Origin: Streptantibioticus_C sp963761325
GTDB lineage: Bacteria; Actinomycetota; Actinomycetes; Streptomycetales; Streptomycetaceae
Reading direction: 5' to 3'
DNA: 64,000 nucleotides
Assembly: GCA_963761325.1 (NCBI GenBank)
Contig: CAVXGZ010000001.1
Span: forward strand, 124,001-188,000
This document shows, in pieces, positions 41,210-50,092 of the stretch. A program made the translations under genes and the position numbers. Below the pieces are notes generated by a model that did no database searches, was not told the DNA's origin, and saw nothing but the letters and a program-made list of their open reading frames with translations. Numbering within the stretch: position 1 is the first letter of the stretch; each line of letters starts with the position of its first letter.

Positions 41210-44200
41210 ATGTATCTCCAGCGCAGACACAGACGGCGGTTGCGCGCCGCGGTGGTCGCCGTGGCCGTCATGGGCGTGTACGCGGCGGGCGGTGGGATCG
41301 CCAGGGCCCAGCCGGCCGGGCCGTCCGCCGGGGACGCGCTGGTGAGCGATCCGGCGTCGCTGGTCGACCCGCTGATCGGCACCGGGTCGGGCGGCGCCAC
41401 CGTCGGCCAGGTGGACACCTATCCGGGCGCCACGGCACCGTTCGGCATGCTGTCGTTCAGCCCGGACACCCCCTCGCGGCCGGACGGCGGCGGCTACGAC
41501 TACGACGACACCGCCACGACCGGCTTCAGCCTCACCCACATGTCGGGTCCGGGCTGCGGCGCGTACGGCGACTTCCCGGTCCTGCCGACCGTCGGCCCGC
41601 TCGGCGCCGACCCGGCGGGCAGCACCGCCGCCTTCCGGCACGCCGACGAGCACGCCGCGCCCGGTTCGTACGCGGTGGCGTTGAACCCGGGCACGCCCGA
41701 CGCGGTCCGCGCCGACCTGGCGGCCACCACCCGCACCGGCATCGGCACCTTCACCTATCCGGCCACCACCGCGGCGAACCTGCTGTTCAAGATGGGCGAC
41801 GCGCAGTCCGGCAACCAGGCGGCGAACGTCTCGGTGGTGGGCGACGACGAGGTGACCGGCACCGAGACCGCCGGCCAGTTCTGCGGCACGCCGGGCACCT
41901 ACCCGGTGCACTTCGTCGCCACCTTCTCCCGCCCGTTCGCCTCCTACGGCACCTGGCACACCGCGCCGACCGGTCCGAACGTCTTCACCCAGCCGGCCGG
42001 CGACCTGCCGTGGAGCTACCACGAGGTGGCCGGTGGCGGCGGCACGCCGACCGTCACCCCGGCCACCACGCCGGACGGGAGCAGCGCGGTCTCCTGGCAG
42101 CAGGACAACGCGCTGGCCAACACCTGGATCCAGGCGACACCTGCGGGGCTGACCCAGGGCGACACCTACCAGGCCAGCGTCACCCTGCAGGGCAGCGGCG
42201 ACGTCTTCCTCGACTTCTACAACGGCCAGCAGGACGTCGGCGGCAAGGCGGTGAACCTCACCTCCACCCCGGTCACCCTCACCGTGGACGCCGCGATCCC
42301 GACCGGCTCGATCGGCGCCCCGCAGTTCCAGGTGCGCACCGCGGGCACCGGCGCGGTGGACCTGCTCGCCTCCGCGGTCTCGATCCGGCAGGACACCGTC
42401 GTCACCTCGCCGGGCACCGCCCGGGTGGCCGCGCACGGCGCCGGGACGCAGGCCCTGCCGGCCGGACCGTCCGGCCGCCCGGCCGGCGCCCGCACCCCGG
42501 TGGCCCCGCGCGGCGTCGAGGCGAAGGGCGCCCAGTCGCGCACCCAGGTGGCCGGCACCGACGGGCTGCGCTCCGGCGCCTGGGTCAGCTTCGACACCAC
42601 CAGCCGCCGCCAGGTGACGATGAAGGTCGCGCTGTCCTACGTCAGCCCGCGCGAGGCGGCCGCCAACCTCCGCGCCGAGGACCCGGGCTGGAGCGTCGCC
42701 GCGGTCGCCCGGCGCACCCGTGCCCAGTGGGACGCCCTGCTGTCCCGGATCCGGATCGGCGGCGGCACCGCGGCGACGCGGCAGCAGTTCTACACCGCGC
42801 TCTACCACACGATGCTCGAACCGAGCGTCTTCTCCGACGCCGACGGCGCCTACCTCGGCTTCGACGGCAAGGTGCACCGCACCGCGCGCGGCAAGGAGCA
42901 GTACGCCAACTTCTCCGGCTGGGACATCTACCGCTCGGAGATCCCGCTGCTCGCCGTGCTCGCCCCCGAACAGACCAGCCAGATGATGACCTCGCTCCTG
43001 AACGACCAGGCGCAGGGCGGCTGGCTGCCCAAGTGGGGCTTCGCCGACGACTACACCGACGTGATGAACGGCGACGCCGCCGACCCGATGCTCGCCGAGG
43101 CGTACGCGCTGGGCGCCCGGGACTTCGACGCCGGCGCCGCGCTGGCCGCCATGGTCAAGGGCGCCACCACCGTGCCGCCGGCCGGCGAGGAGGGCCAGGG
43201 CTGGTACGTCGAGCGCCCGCAGCTGTCCGCCTACGAGTCGCTGGGCTACGTGCCGAACACCACCCAGAGCTCGCTGTCCCCGGAGGACAACGGCGCCTCG
43301 GAGACCATCGAGTACGCCACCGCCGACTTCGGCATCGCGCAACTCGCCCGGTCGCTGGGGCGCACCGCCACCTACCGGACGTTCCTCAAGCGGTCGCAGA
43401 ACTGGACCCAGGTCTTCAACACCGCCACCGGCTACATCCAGCCGCGCGACGGCGACGGGCGGTTCCCGGAGTACGACCCGACCACCGACGGCATGGGCAG
43501 CTTCGGCCAGTCCGGCTTCCAGGAGGGCAACGCCGCCCAGTACACCTGGGCGATCCCGCAGGACATCCACGGCCTGACCACCGCGATGGGCGGCGACGCC
43601 GCCGCCGTCCGGCGCCTCGACACCTACTTCCAGCAGCTCAACGTCGGCCCCGACCTGCCCTACGAGTGGGCCGGCAACGAGCCCGCGTTCGGCACCCCGT
43701 GGGTCTACGACTACGTCGGCGCCCCCTACAAGACCGAGCAGACCGTGCACCGCCTGCTCACCTCGGTCTACGCGGACGACCCCGGCGGCGAGCCGGGCAA
43801 CGACGACCTGGGCGCGATGAGCTCCTGGTACGTCTGGTCCAGCCTCGGCATGTACCCGGAGACCCCGGGCACGCCGGTGCTCGCGCTCGGCGCGCCGATC
43901 TTCTCCCGGGCCCGGATCGACGTGCCCGGCCGGCCCTCGTTCGACCTGACCGCGCCCGGCGCCTCCACCAGCACCTACGTGCACGCGCTCTCCGTCGACG
44001 GGCGCACCTGGGCGCCGGCCTGGCTGCCCGCGTCGCTGCTGACCGGCACCGGCACCGGATCCGCTTCCACTGCGCGGCGAGCGGGCGGCACCCAGTTGGC
44101 GTTCACCCTGTCCGCCACCGCCGACCCGTCGTGGGCCGCCGCGCCCGCCGACGCGCCGCCTTCCTACCCGGCCGGGCCGCTGCGCTTCCCGCCGGGCCGC

Positions 44201-44671
44201 AAGCCGGTCATCCTCACCCCGACCGGTCCCAACCTGCTCGGCGACCCGCCCACCGGCCAACTGCCCTGGCAGGGGCCGGTGGAGAACGGCGTCGGATCGG
44301 TGCCCGGCACGGTCGCGTCGGCCACCACGCCGGAGGGCGCCAGCGCGGTGCACTGGACCGGGACCGACGTGGCGCCCGACACCTGGATCTGGACCGATCC
44401 GGCCTCCCCGCTGCCGGCCGGCCAGAGCTACCAGGCGTCGATCACCCTGGAGGGCACCGGCTCGGTCTACCTGGACTTCTGGAACGGCCAGCAGGATCTG
44501 ACCAGCGCGACCGTCCAGCTCACCGGCACCCCGATCACCCTCACCGTGCAGGGCGCGGTGCCGTCCGCCGCCGACACCCACCTGCAGATCCGCACCGCGG
44601 GCACCGGTGCGGTGGACCTGTACGCCAGCGCCGCCGACCTGCGGCTGCTCACCCCGCAGCAGGGCGGCTGA
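41210..44671 (+). CDS. secreted GH92 alpha-mannosidase with duplicated accessory domain
   Basis: The 1153-residue protein has a signal peptide (about 1-33) and the GH92 catalytic core: PLIGTGSGG, GWDIYRSEIPLL, YEWAGNEPAFGTPW and DDLGAMSSWYVWSSLGMYP. GH92 enzymes cut alpha-mannosides in a calcium-dependent manner, usually outside the cell. A beta-rich module (about residues 280-400, ending QVRTAGTGAVDLLASAVS) interrupts the N-terminal region, and a second copy ends the protein (QIRTAGTGAVDLYASAADLR), so it was duplicated within the gene. These look like carbohydrate-binding modules. The start is ATG 41210. Confidence 0.88.
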   Translation: MYLQRRHRRRLRAAVVAVAVMGVYAAGGGIARAQPAGPSAGDALVSDPASLVDPLIGTGSGGATVGQVDTYPGATAPFGMLSFSPDTPSRPDGGGYDYDDTATTGFSLTHMSGPGCGAYGDFPVLPTVGPLGADPAGSTAAFRHADEHAAPGSYAVALNPGTPDAVRADLAATTRTGIGTFTYPATTAANLLFKMGDAQSGNQAANVSVVGDDEVTGTETAGQFCGTPGTYPVHFVATFSRPFASYGTWHTAPTGPNVFTQPAGDLPWSYHEVAGGGGTPTVTPATTPDGSSAVSWQQDNALANTWIQATPAGLTQGDTYQASVTLQGSGDVFLDFYNGQQDVGGKAVNLTSTPVTLTVDAAIPTGSIGAPQFQVRTAGTGAVDLLASAVSIRQDTVVTSPGTARVAAHGAGTQALPAGPSGRPAGARTPVAPRGVEAKGAQSRTQVAGTDGLRSGAWVSFDTTSRRQVTMKVALSYVSPREAAANLRAEDPGWSVAAVARRTRAQWDALLSRIRIGGGTAATRQQFYTALYHTMLEPSVFSDADGAYLGFDGKVHRTARGKEQYANFSGWDIYRSEIPLLAVLAPEQTSQMMTSLLNDQAQGGWLPKWGFADDYTDVMNGDAADPMLAEAYALGARDFDAGAALAAMVKGATTVPPAGEEGQGWYVERPQLSAYESLGYVPNTTQSSLSPEDNGASETIEYATADFGIAQLARSLGRTATYRTFLKRSQNWTQVFNTATGYIQPRDGDGRFPEYDPTTDGMGSFGQSGFQEGNAAQYTWAIPQDIHGLTTAMGGDAAAVRRLDTYFQQLNVGPDLPYEWAGNEPAFGTPWVYDYVGAPYKTEQTVHRLLTSVYADDPGGEPGNDDLGAMSSWYVWSSLGMYPETPGTPVLALGAPIFSRARIDVPGRPSFDLTAPGASTSTYVHALSVDGRTWAPAWLPASLLTGTGTGSASTARRAGGTQLAFTLSATADPSWAAAPADAPPSYPAGPLRFPPGRKPVILTPTGPNLLGDPPTGQLPWQGPVENGVGSVPGTVASATTPEGASAVHWTGTDVAPDTWIWTDPASPLPAGQSYQASITLEGTGSVYLDFWNGQQDLTSATVQLTGTPITLTVQGAVPSAADTHLQIRTAGTGAVDLYASAADLRLLTPQQGG

Positions 44672-44688
44672 CCGGCCGCGTCCGTCAC

Positions 44689-44717
44689 CCCGGGCCGGGA
44701 ACCCCTCCCGGCCCGGG
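44689..44717. terminator. 12-bp hairpin after GH92
   Basis: CCCGGGCCGGGA (44689-44700) pairs perfectly with TCCCGGCCCGGG (44706-44717) around ACCCC, 18 bases past the GH92 stop. Confidence 0.7.
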
Positions 44718-44760
44718 CTGGGATCCTTGGCTCCGCACCGTGACCGAGCGGAGGACCTCG

Positions 44761-45288
44761 ATGGCGCTGAACGGATCCCACCTGCTGCCCGGCGAGCGGG
44801 TGGTGACCAGCAGACGGGCCACGGCGCTCGTACGGCCCGGCGGCGGCGCACCGGACCCGGCGGGCGACGACGGCACGCCGGCCGCCGGACGCCTCTACCT
44901 CACCAACCTCCGGCTCGTCTTCCTCCCCCGCTCGGCCCGCCGGCTGCCCGGCCGGCTCGGCATCCTGCTGCCGACCGTCCGGGACCTGCGCCACACCCCC
45001 GCCGGCCGCCGGTGGCGACTCGACGTCGTCACCGGCACCCAGCAGTTCAGCTTCGTCGTCCGCGGCGTCCTGCGCCTGATCGCCGAGACCGTCCTGCGCG
45101 TCGACGTGAGCCCCGCCCAACTCGCCCACCTCGCCGGCCTCGCCCGCCGCGACCTCCCCAGGACCTGCGGCGCCGCCCCCCTCCCCGGGACCGCGGCCGA
45201 GACGGCGACCACGCCCGCCGCTCCCCTCCTGGACACCGCCAGCGCCCTCAACCTCGCCGAACTGCTGCGCGACGCACGGCTGGAGTGA
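44761..45288 (+). CDS. GRAM/PH-like domain protein
   Basis: The 175-residue protein has LLPGERVVTSRRATAL, GRLYLTNLRLVFLPRSARR and a later beta pattern (RWRLDVVTGTQQFSFVVRG), the shape of a GRAM or bacterial PH domain. It ends in a helical tail LNLAELLRDARLE. It probably binds lipid or protein; no partner is visible. ATG 44761 follows GCGGAGGACC. Confidence 0.65.
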   Translation: MALNGSHLLPGERVVTSRRATALVRPGGGAPDPAGDDGTPAAGRLYLTNLRLVFLPRSARRLPGRLGILLPTVRDLRHTPAGRRWRLDVVTGTQQFSFVVRGVLRLIAETVLRVDVSPAQLAHLAGLARRDLPRTCGAAPLPGTAAETATTPAAPLLDTASALNLAELLRDARLE

Positions 45289-45426
45289 CGCCGGACGCGG
45301 CGAGTGCCTCGCGGGCCGCGTGGGCGGCGAGCAGGCCCCGTCAACTCCCGCTTCGGCGGCCGGGGTTGACGCGTCCTAGGATGCGCGTGTCGGGAGTACC
45401 CGGACTGCCTCGATCACGGAGTGGAC

Positions 45427-45861
45427 ATGCACGTAGCCGACAAGGACCTGATCGCCACGCTGTCGGAGCAGATAACGGACGGCCCGCTCCTCGGCGCGGT
45501 CTACGCCCGCATCGACACCGCGGTGGGCTTCGCCCGGATGTTCACCCCGCTCGGCAACTACCTGGTCGCCCGCCCCGCGGCGCGCGCCAAGGCCCACAGC
45601 ATCACCGAACGCACCGACGTACCGCTGGACGCCGGCATGGTCCTCGGCTGCACCGCCGCCAACCTGCACGTCTGGTCCGCCGACATCATGCTCGGCCAGG
45701 TCCACGACCACCTCGGCACGATGTCCCGCGACCTCATGGCCGGCGTCGAGGTCGGCACGGCCAAGAGCTGGCAGCCGGTCACCCTCCTGCTCACCAGCGG
45801 CGAGAAGGTCGAGGTGGAAGCCCGCGGCGGCGTCCACCAGTTCGCCACCGCGTTCAACTGA
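45427..45861 (+). CDS. conserved hypothetical protein
   Basis: The 144-residue protein (MHVADKDLIATLSEQITDGP) has an alternating helical-beta pattern with TAANLHVWSADIMLGQVHDH and VEVEARGGVHQFATAFN at the end. No family is recognised. ATG 45427 has GGAG five bases upstream; a GTG two codons earlier is possible. Confidence 0.65.
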   Translation: MHVADKDLIATLSEQITDGPLLGAVYARIDTAVGFARMFTPLGNYLVARPAARAKAHSITERTDVPLDAGMVLGCTAANLHVWSADIMLGQVHDHLGTMSRDLMAGVEVGTAKSWQPVTLLLTSGEKVEVEARGGVHQFATAFN

Positions 45862-45889
45862 CGGCGGGCGCGCGCGGCGGCGTCGGGGT

Positions 45890-46822
45890 TCAGCACTCGT
45901 CCGTGAGCGACTCCACCATGCGGTCCAGCAGCCGGGTGAGGAGTTCCAGGCGGGATCCGCCGCGCGCGATGCGGAAGCCGTGCCGGCGACCCCAGAACGC
46001 GGCCTGGACGAGGTGGAGTTGGGCCCAGCGCCGGGTGCGTGCCAGGTCGAGGCCGGCCGCTTCGGTGAAGATGCGCAGGATGCGGTGCAGGGCCTCGGGC
46101 AGGTCGGGCGCGTCGAGGAGGGTCGGCGTGCGGGACTTGAGCAGGGTGCCGCCGTCGTAGGCGGGATCCCCCGCGTAGCCCTTGGGGTCGACGGCCAGCC
46201 ACGGTGCGCGGTCGGCGCGCAGGATGTTCCTGGCGTGCAGGTCGCCGTGGACGAGGAGGTCCGGCTGGACGCGGCCCAGGTCGCGGACGGTCGCCACGGC
46301 GGCGTCCACCGCGCGACGCGACAGCGGGTGCGTCAACTCGGCCGCGTCCGCGTGCAGTCGGGCCTCCCAGGCGTCGGCCTGATCCCGCAGCCGGGGCAGG
46401 CCGGGCGGCGCGGGGATCGCCAGTGCGCGGCTGATCCGCCCGGCGACCGCCGCCACCTCGTCGCCGTCCTCCACCTCCGCCAGGGTCGAGGCGCCGACCC
46501 GTTCCAGCAGCATCGCGAACCGCTCGTCGGCGCGTTCGTGCAGCAGGACGGCCCCGCGCCCGCCCCACGCCGCGAACGCGTCCGGCTCATGGGCGTTGTC
46601 CGGATGCGGGAACGACACCTTGAGCACGGCGGCCGGCCCGCGGCGCCGTCGCACCGGGACGATGAGCCCGAAGCCGCCGTGCACCACCTCGCCGTCCGGC
46701 ACGCACTCCCAGCGCTCCAGCAACTCCGCCGCGATCGACGGCAGTTCGGCGAGCCAGGCCGCGCCCGACTCTCCTTCGCGGCCGAGCGTGCCGCGCGCGA
46801 ACGCCTCCGGAATCGCGATCAT
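45890..46822 (-). CDS. APH(6)-like aminoglycoside/hydroxyurea phosphotransferase
   Basis: The 310-residue protein has a kinase-like fold: AAVLKVSFPHPDNAHE, the catalytic HGDLHARNIL and the metal-binding VDPKGYAGDPAYDGG. It resembles streptomycin 6-kinase homologues and probably phosphorylates an aminoglycoside or another hydroxyl compound; whether it gives resistance is unknown. It begins ten bases from the GH130 gene stop on the same strand. Confidence 0.85.
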   Translation of the reverse strand: MIAIPEAFARGTLGREGESGAAWLAELPSIAAELLERWECVPDGEVVHGGFGLIVPVRRRRGPAAVLKVSFPHPDNAHEPDAFAAWGGRGAVLLHERADERFAMLLERVGASTLAEVEDGDEVAAVAGRISRALAIPAPPGLPRLRDQADAWEARLHADAAELTHPLSRRAVDAAVATVRDLGRVQPDLLVHGDLHARNILRADRAPWLAVDPKGYAGDPAYDGGTLLKSRTPTLLDAPDLPEALHRILRIFTEAAGLDLARTRRWAQLHLVQAAFWGRRHGFRIARGGSRLELLTRLLDRMVESLTDEC

Positions 46823-46831
46823 CCGGGCACC

Positions 46832-47899
46832 CTACGCGCCGCGGACGTCCCCGGGAGTAGACCGGTAGAAGGACAACTCCCGCGTGCCGGCCGGGGCGTT
46901 CCAGCCCTGGGCGAACAGCCAGCTGGACTCGTGACGGATCAGGCCGCCCCAGGACAGGCAGCCGCCCTTGTTGACGGCGAGCTGGGTGAACGGGTCGTCG
47001 CGGTGGTAGAGGGCCTGGGCGGCGGACTTCCCCTCGGCGGCGGACTCGTAGAAGAAGTCCAGGACGATGTGGCCCCGGTCGTCGAACTCCGCGGCGGCGC
47101 AGGCCACTTCGTGCAGGCTGCCGTCGAGCGGTGCGAGGTCGAGGTAGGGGCGCTCCTCGAACGTCCAGTGGACGAGGTCGGACGAGCGGCCCACCTGGAG
47201 GGTCCCGTCGCACCCCTCGGACAGGTACATCAGGAACTCGCCGCCGATCCGCACCGCGTTGCCGTCCGGGTCGCGGGGGATGACCGCGCCCTTGGCCCAC
47301 AGCCGGGACACCTCGTGCGGCACGACCTGCCCGAGCTTGGTCCACTCCGACAGGTCGTCGGAGACCGCCAGGTTGATGTCGCAGCCGACGCCTTCGAGCG
47401 GGGAGCCGGGCGACGGGAACCGCGCGGCGTCCGCGGGATCGATCGGGAAGACGCCGTTGTAGAACAGGAAGTAGCGGCCGTCCGCGCGGTAGATCTTCGG
47501 GTCCTCGCAGCCGTGCACCTCGTTGTCCAGGGTGGGGTACACGACCGGGTTGCCGGGGTGGTCGCGCCAGCCGGCCGCCGGATCGTGCACGGCCATGCCG
47601 ATCCGGCTCGCGACGGACTCCATGCTCGGGGACGCCCGGTAGAACACCACGAGCCGGCCGTCGTGCTCGATCACCGAGGGGTTGAAGACCGCCGAGGCGC
47701 TCCAGCCGACACCGGTCGGGTCGGGCCACTGCCCGGTGGGCGAGAAGGTCAGCGCGTCGTCGCGCCGGAACGGTCCGATCGCCCAGTCCGGGTTGTGCTC
47801 GTAGCGGCCCGAGAAGTGCTCCTGGGGCGTGTGCCGCTTGTCGAGCAGCGCCGCCTTCCGGTAGTTCGCGGCGAGTTCGGTGCTCGTTAGGGGTATCAC
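46832..47899 (-). CDS. GH130-like beta-mannoside hydrolase/phosphorylase
   Basis: The 355-residue protein shows the five-bladed propeller pattern with PSVIEHDGRLVVFYRAS, CEDPKIYRADGRYFLFYNG and WAKGAVIPRDPDGN, matching GH130 and related (GH32/43/68-like) families. GH130 enzymes act on beta-mannosides using phosphate or water. No signal peptide is present. GTG 47899 begins it. The GH92 enzyme at 41.2 kb suggests mannose polymers as a shared theme. Confidence 0.75.
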   Translation of the reverse strand: MIPLTSTELAANYRKAALLDKRHTPQEHFSGRYEHNPDWAIGPFRRDDALTFSPTGQWPDPTGVGWSASAVFNPSVIEHDGRLVVFYRASPSMESVASRIGMAVHDPAAGWRDHPGNPVVYPTLDNEVHGCEDPKIYRADGRYFLFYNGVFPIDPADAARFPSPGSPLEGVGCDINLAVSDDLSEWTKLGQVVPHEVSRLWAKGAVIPRDPDGNAVRIGGEFLMYLSEGCDGTLQVGRSSDLVHWTFEERPYLDLAPLDGSLHEVACAAAEFDDRGHIVLDFFYESAAEGKSAAQALYHRDDPFTQLAVNKGGCLSWGGLIRHESSWLFAQGWNAPAGTRELSFYRSTPGDVRGA

Positions 47900-48160
47900 G
47901 GTGTCCCTGGTCTCTGTGCGGTTCGGCGGGCCGTATCGCGTGGTCGGGCGCGCACCCGCAACACCCTAGGCGCCGTCCCCGCACGCCGCCGCACTGGGCC
48001 GTCGGGGTGAAACCCGCTGGTCCGCCCGGGTGACGGCGCGTGACCGGCCGGCGGTCGGGGCGAGCCGGGCCGCGTCGACCGAACGGTGCGCCGCGCGGTG
48101 CGGGACTGCCACCGCGGCGGTCCGCCCCCGGCCGGCGAGGGCGGCGACGACGCGACCGGG

Positions 48161-49036
48161 TCACCGCGACGGCATCGGCACCGCCCGGCCCGTGACGCGC
48201 ACCCGCGGGTCGTCGGGGGCCACGTCGACGAGGAGTTCGCTGGGCCGGCCCATGTCCTCGCCCTGCCGGATCCGGATCCTGGCCGGCTCCCGGACCAGGC
48301 CCAGGGCGCGCAGGTAGCCGCCGAACGCGGCGGCCGCGGCGCCGGTGGCCGGGTCCTCCACGACCCCGCCGACCGGGAACGGGTCGCGGGCGTGGAAGTC
48401 GAGGCGGCCCTCCCTCCACACCAGGTGCACGGTGGTCCAGCCGTGCCGCCGCATCACCTCCTCCAGCGCGTCGAAGTCGTAGTCGAGGTCGGCCAGCCGC
48501 CCGCGGGTGCCGGCCGCCAGGACCAGGTGGTCGTTGCCCCCGAAGGCGACGTGCGGGGGCAGCGCCGGGTCGAGGTCGTCGCGGGTCCAGCGCAGCGCGT
48601 CGAGCGCCGGATCGACTTCCGCGGCGGTCGCCGGGCGGGAGCGGGTGGGCACGCTGGTGAGGGTCGCGCGGGGCGGTCCGCCGCCGGTGCCGGTCGCCAC
48701 CGTGATCCGGCCCGCCGCGGTGTCCAGCACGAGGTCGCCGGGACCGGTGCGTTCGGCGAGCGCGACGGCGGTGGCGATCGTGGCGTGCCCGCAGAAGGCG
48801 ACCTCGGCGCGGGGGCTGAAGTAGCGCAGCCGGTAGCGGCGGGCCGCCTCGTCCCGTTCGGTGACGAACGCGGTCTCGGAGTAGCCGATCCGGGCGGCGA
48901 CCGCCGGCATCGCGGCGTCGTCGAGCGTCCCGGCGTCGAGCACGACGCCGGCGGGGTTGCCGCCCGCCGGGTCGGTGGTGAAGGCGGCGTAGCGCAGCAC
49001 GTCGAGGGCGGGCGCGGAGGTGTCCGTTGTGGTCAT
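48161..49036 (-). CDS. PhzF family isomerase
   Basis: The 291-residue protein has GGNPAGVVLD, the catalytic Glu54 in YSETAFV, FSPRAEVAFCGHATIATA and a C-terminal GEDMGRPSELLVDV. PhzF-type enzymes are diaminopimelate-epimerase-like isomerases acting on small dihydro-aromatic or amino acid substrates; the substrate is unknown. ATG 49036 is followed upstream by an 84-base gap shared with the divergent LysR gene. Confidence 0.88.
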   Translation of the reverse strand: MTTTDTSAPALDVLRYAAFTTDPAGGNPAGVVLDAGTLDDAAMPAVAARIGYSETAFVTERDEAARRYRLRYFSPRAEVAFCGHATIATAVALAERTGPGDLVLDTAAGRITVATGTGGGPPRATLTSVPTRSRPATAAEVDPALDALRWTRDDLDPALPPHVAFGGNDHLVLAAGTRGRLADLDYDFDALEEVMRRHGWTTVHLVWREGRLDFHARDPFPVGGVVEDPATGAAAAAFGGYLRALGLVREPARIRIRQGEDMGRPSELLVDVAPDDPRVRVTGRAVPMPSR

Positions 49037-49090
49037 GCGGTCAACCGTGGCACCCGTGCGCCATCGCGTCCAACGATCTGTTTCGCGCAC

Positions 49091-49107
49091 GCCGATCGGA
49101 TATCGGC
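49091..49107. promoter_or_regulatory. LysR-type dyad between PhzF and LysR genes
   Basis: GCCGAT (49091-49096) and ATCGGC (49102-49107) flank CGGAT, forming a 17-base dyad 14-30 bases before the LysR start. It fits a LysR box that would also control the divergent phzF-like gene. Confidence 0.55.
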
Positions 49108-49120
49108 ATACCGTCGGGTG

Positions 49121-50092
49121 ATGGACACCCGACTCCTGCGCACGTTCACGGTCCTGGCGAGGACCGGGAGCTTCACCGCCGCCGCGGCCGAACTGCACCT
49201 CGCCCAGTCCACCGTCACCGTCCAGGTGCGCTCGCTGGAAAGGGAGCTGGGAACCCGGCTGTTCGACCGGCTGCCCACCGGCACGCTGCTGACCGGCACC
49301 GGACGGCGGCTGCTGGAGCGGGCCGAGGAGGTGCTCGACGCCGAGGCCCGGCTGCGGGGCGCCGCGGCCGCCGTCAGCGGGGACGGCACGGTGGAGGGGG
49401 AGGTCTCCGTCGGCGCGGGCGAGTCGCTGTGCGCGGCCCGGCTGCCCGGCGTCATCGCCTCGCTGCGCCGCACCCACCCGCGGATCGACGTCAGTCTGCG
49501 CCCGGTGGACAGCGCCGCGGCGGTGGCCGGACTGCGGGCCGGGCAACTCGACCTCGCGCTGCTCCTCGAACCCGAGGTGGCCTACGCCGACCTGGTCGCC
49601 CGGCTCATCGCGCGCGAACCGCTCGTCTACCTGGCCGCCCCCGACCACCCGCTCGCCGGCCGCGCGGCCGGCTGGGCCGAACTGGCCCGGGAGAGCTTCT
49701 TCGTCCACGAGGAGGGCTGCTCCTACAGCGACCGCCTGGTCCGCACCCTGCTCACCCTGCCCGGCCCCCGTCCCCGCCTCACCCGCTTCGGCAGCATCGA
49801 GGCCGCCCGCTCCTGCGTCGCCGCCGGCCTCGGCCTCACCCTGCTGCCCCGCGCCACCGTCGAACGCCAGCTGCGCGACGGCTCGTTGTGCGTGGTCGAC
49901 GGCCCCGGGATACCGCCCGTCCCGGTCCACCTCACCCGGCACCGCCGGCGCTGGACCGCCCCCGCCACCGGCGTCGTCGCCGCCGAGCTGATCCGGATGT
50001 TCGCCGACGACGCCCGACACGGGCCGCACGGCCGGGAGTCGGGCGGTTCGACGCCCGTCCCCCACGTGCACTTGGATGGGGCGCATGAGTGA
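49121..50092 (+). CDS. LysR family transcriptional regulator
   Basis: The 323-residue protein begins with the LysR HTH (RLLRTFTVLARTGSFTAAAA) and has the two-lobed effector domain with VSVGAGESLCAARLPGVIAS and GLGLTLLPRATVERQL. It is divergent from phzF, its probable target. Its end overlaps the MurJ-like gene by eight bases, so the two are co-translated. Confidence 0.9.
   Translation: MDTRLLRTFTVLARTGSFTAAAAELHLAQSTVTVQVRSLERELGTRLFDRLPTGTLLTGTGRRLLERAEEVLDAEARLRGAAAAVSGDGTVEGEVSVGAGESLCAARLPGVIASLRRTHPRIDVSLRPVDSAAAVAGLRAGQLDLALLLEPEVAYADLVARLIAREPLVYLAAPDHPLAGRAAGWAELARESFFVHEEGCSYSDRLVRTLLTLPGPRPRLTRFGSIEAARSCVAAGLGLTLLPRATVERQLRDGSLCVVDGPGIPPVPVHLTRHRRRWTAPATGVVAAELIRMFADDARHGPHGRESGGSTPVPHVHLDGAHE

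Noticed and set aside
40931..44851. A 1306-codon reading frame on the minus strand over GH92
   Set aside because: It is an antisense shadow of the GH92 gene: Arg/Gly/Ala-rich, low complexity, no domain, and its GC distribution fits the plus-strand frame.
41149..45288. A 1379-codon plus-strand frame ending in the GRAM-like protein
   Set aside because: Only its last 175 codons look coding; the rest is an out-of-frame shadow of GH92.
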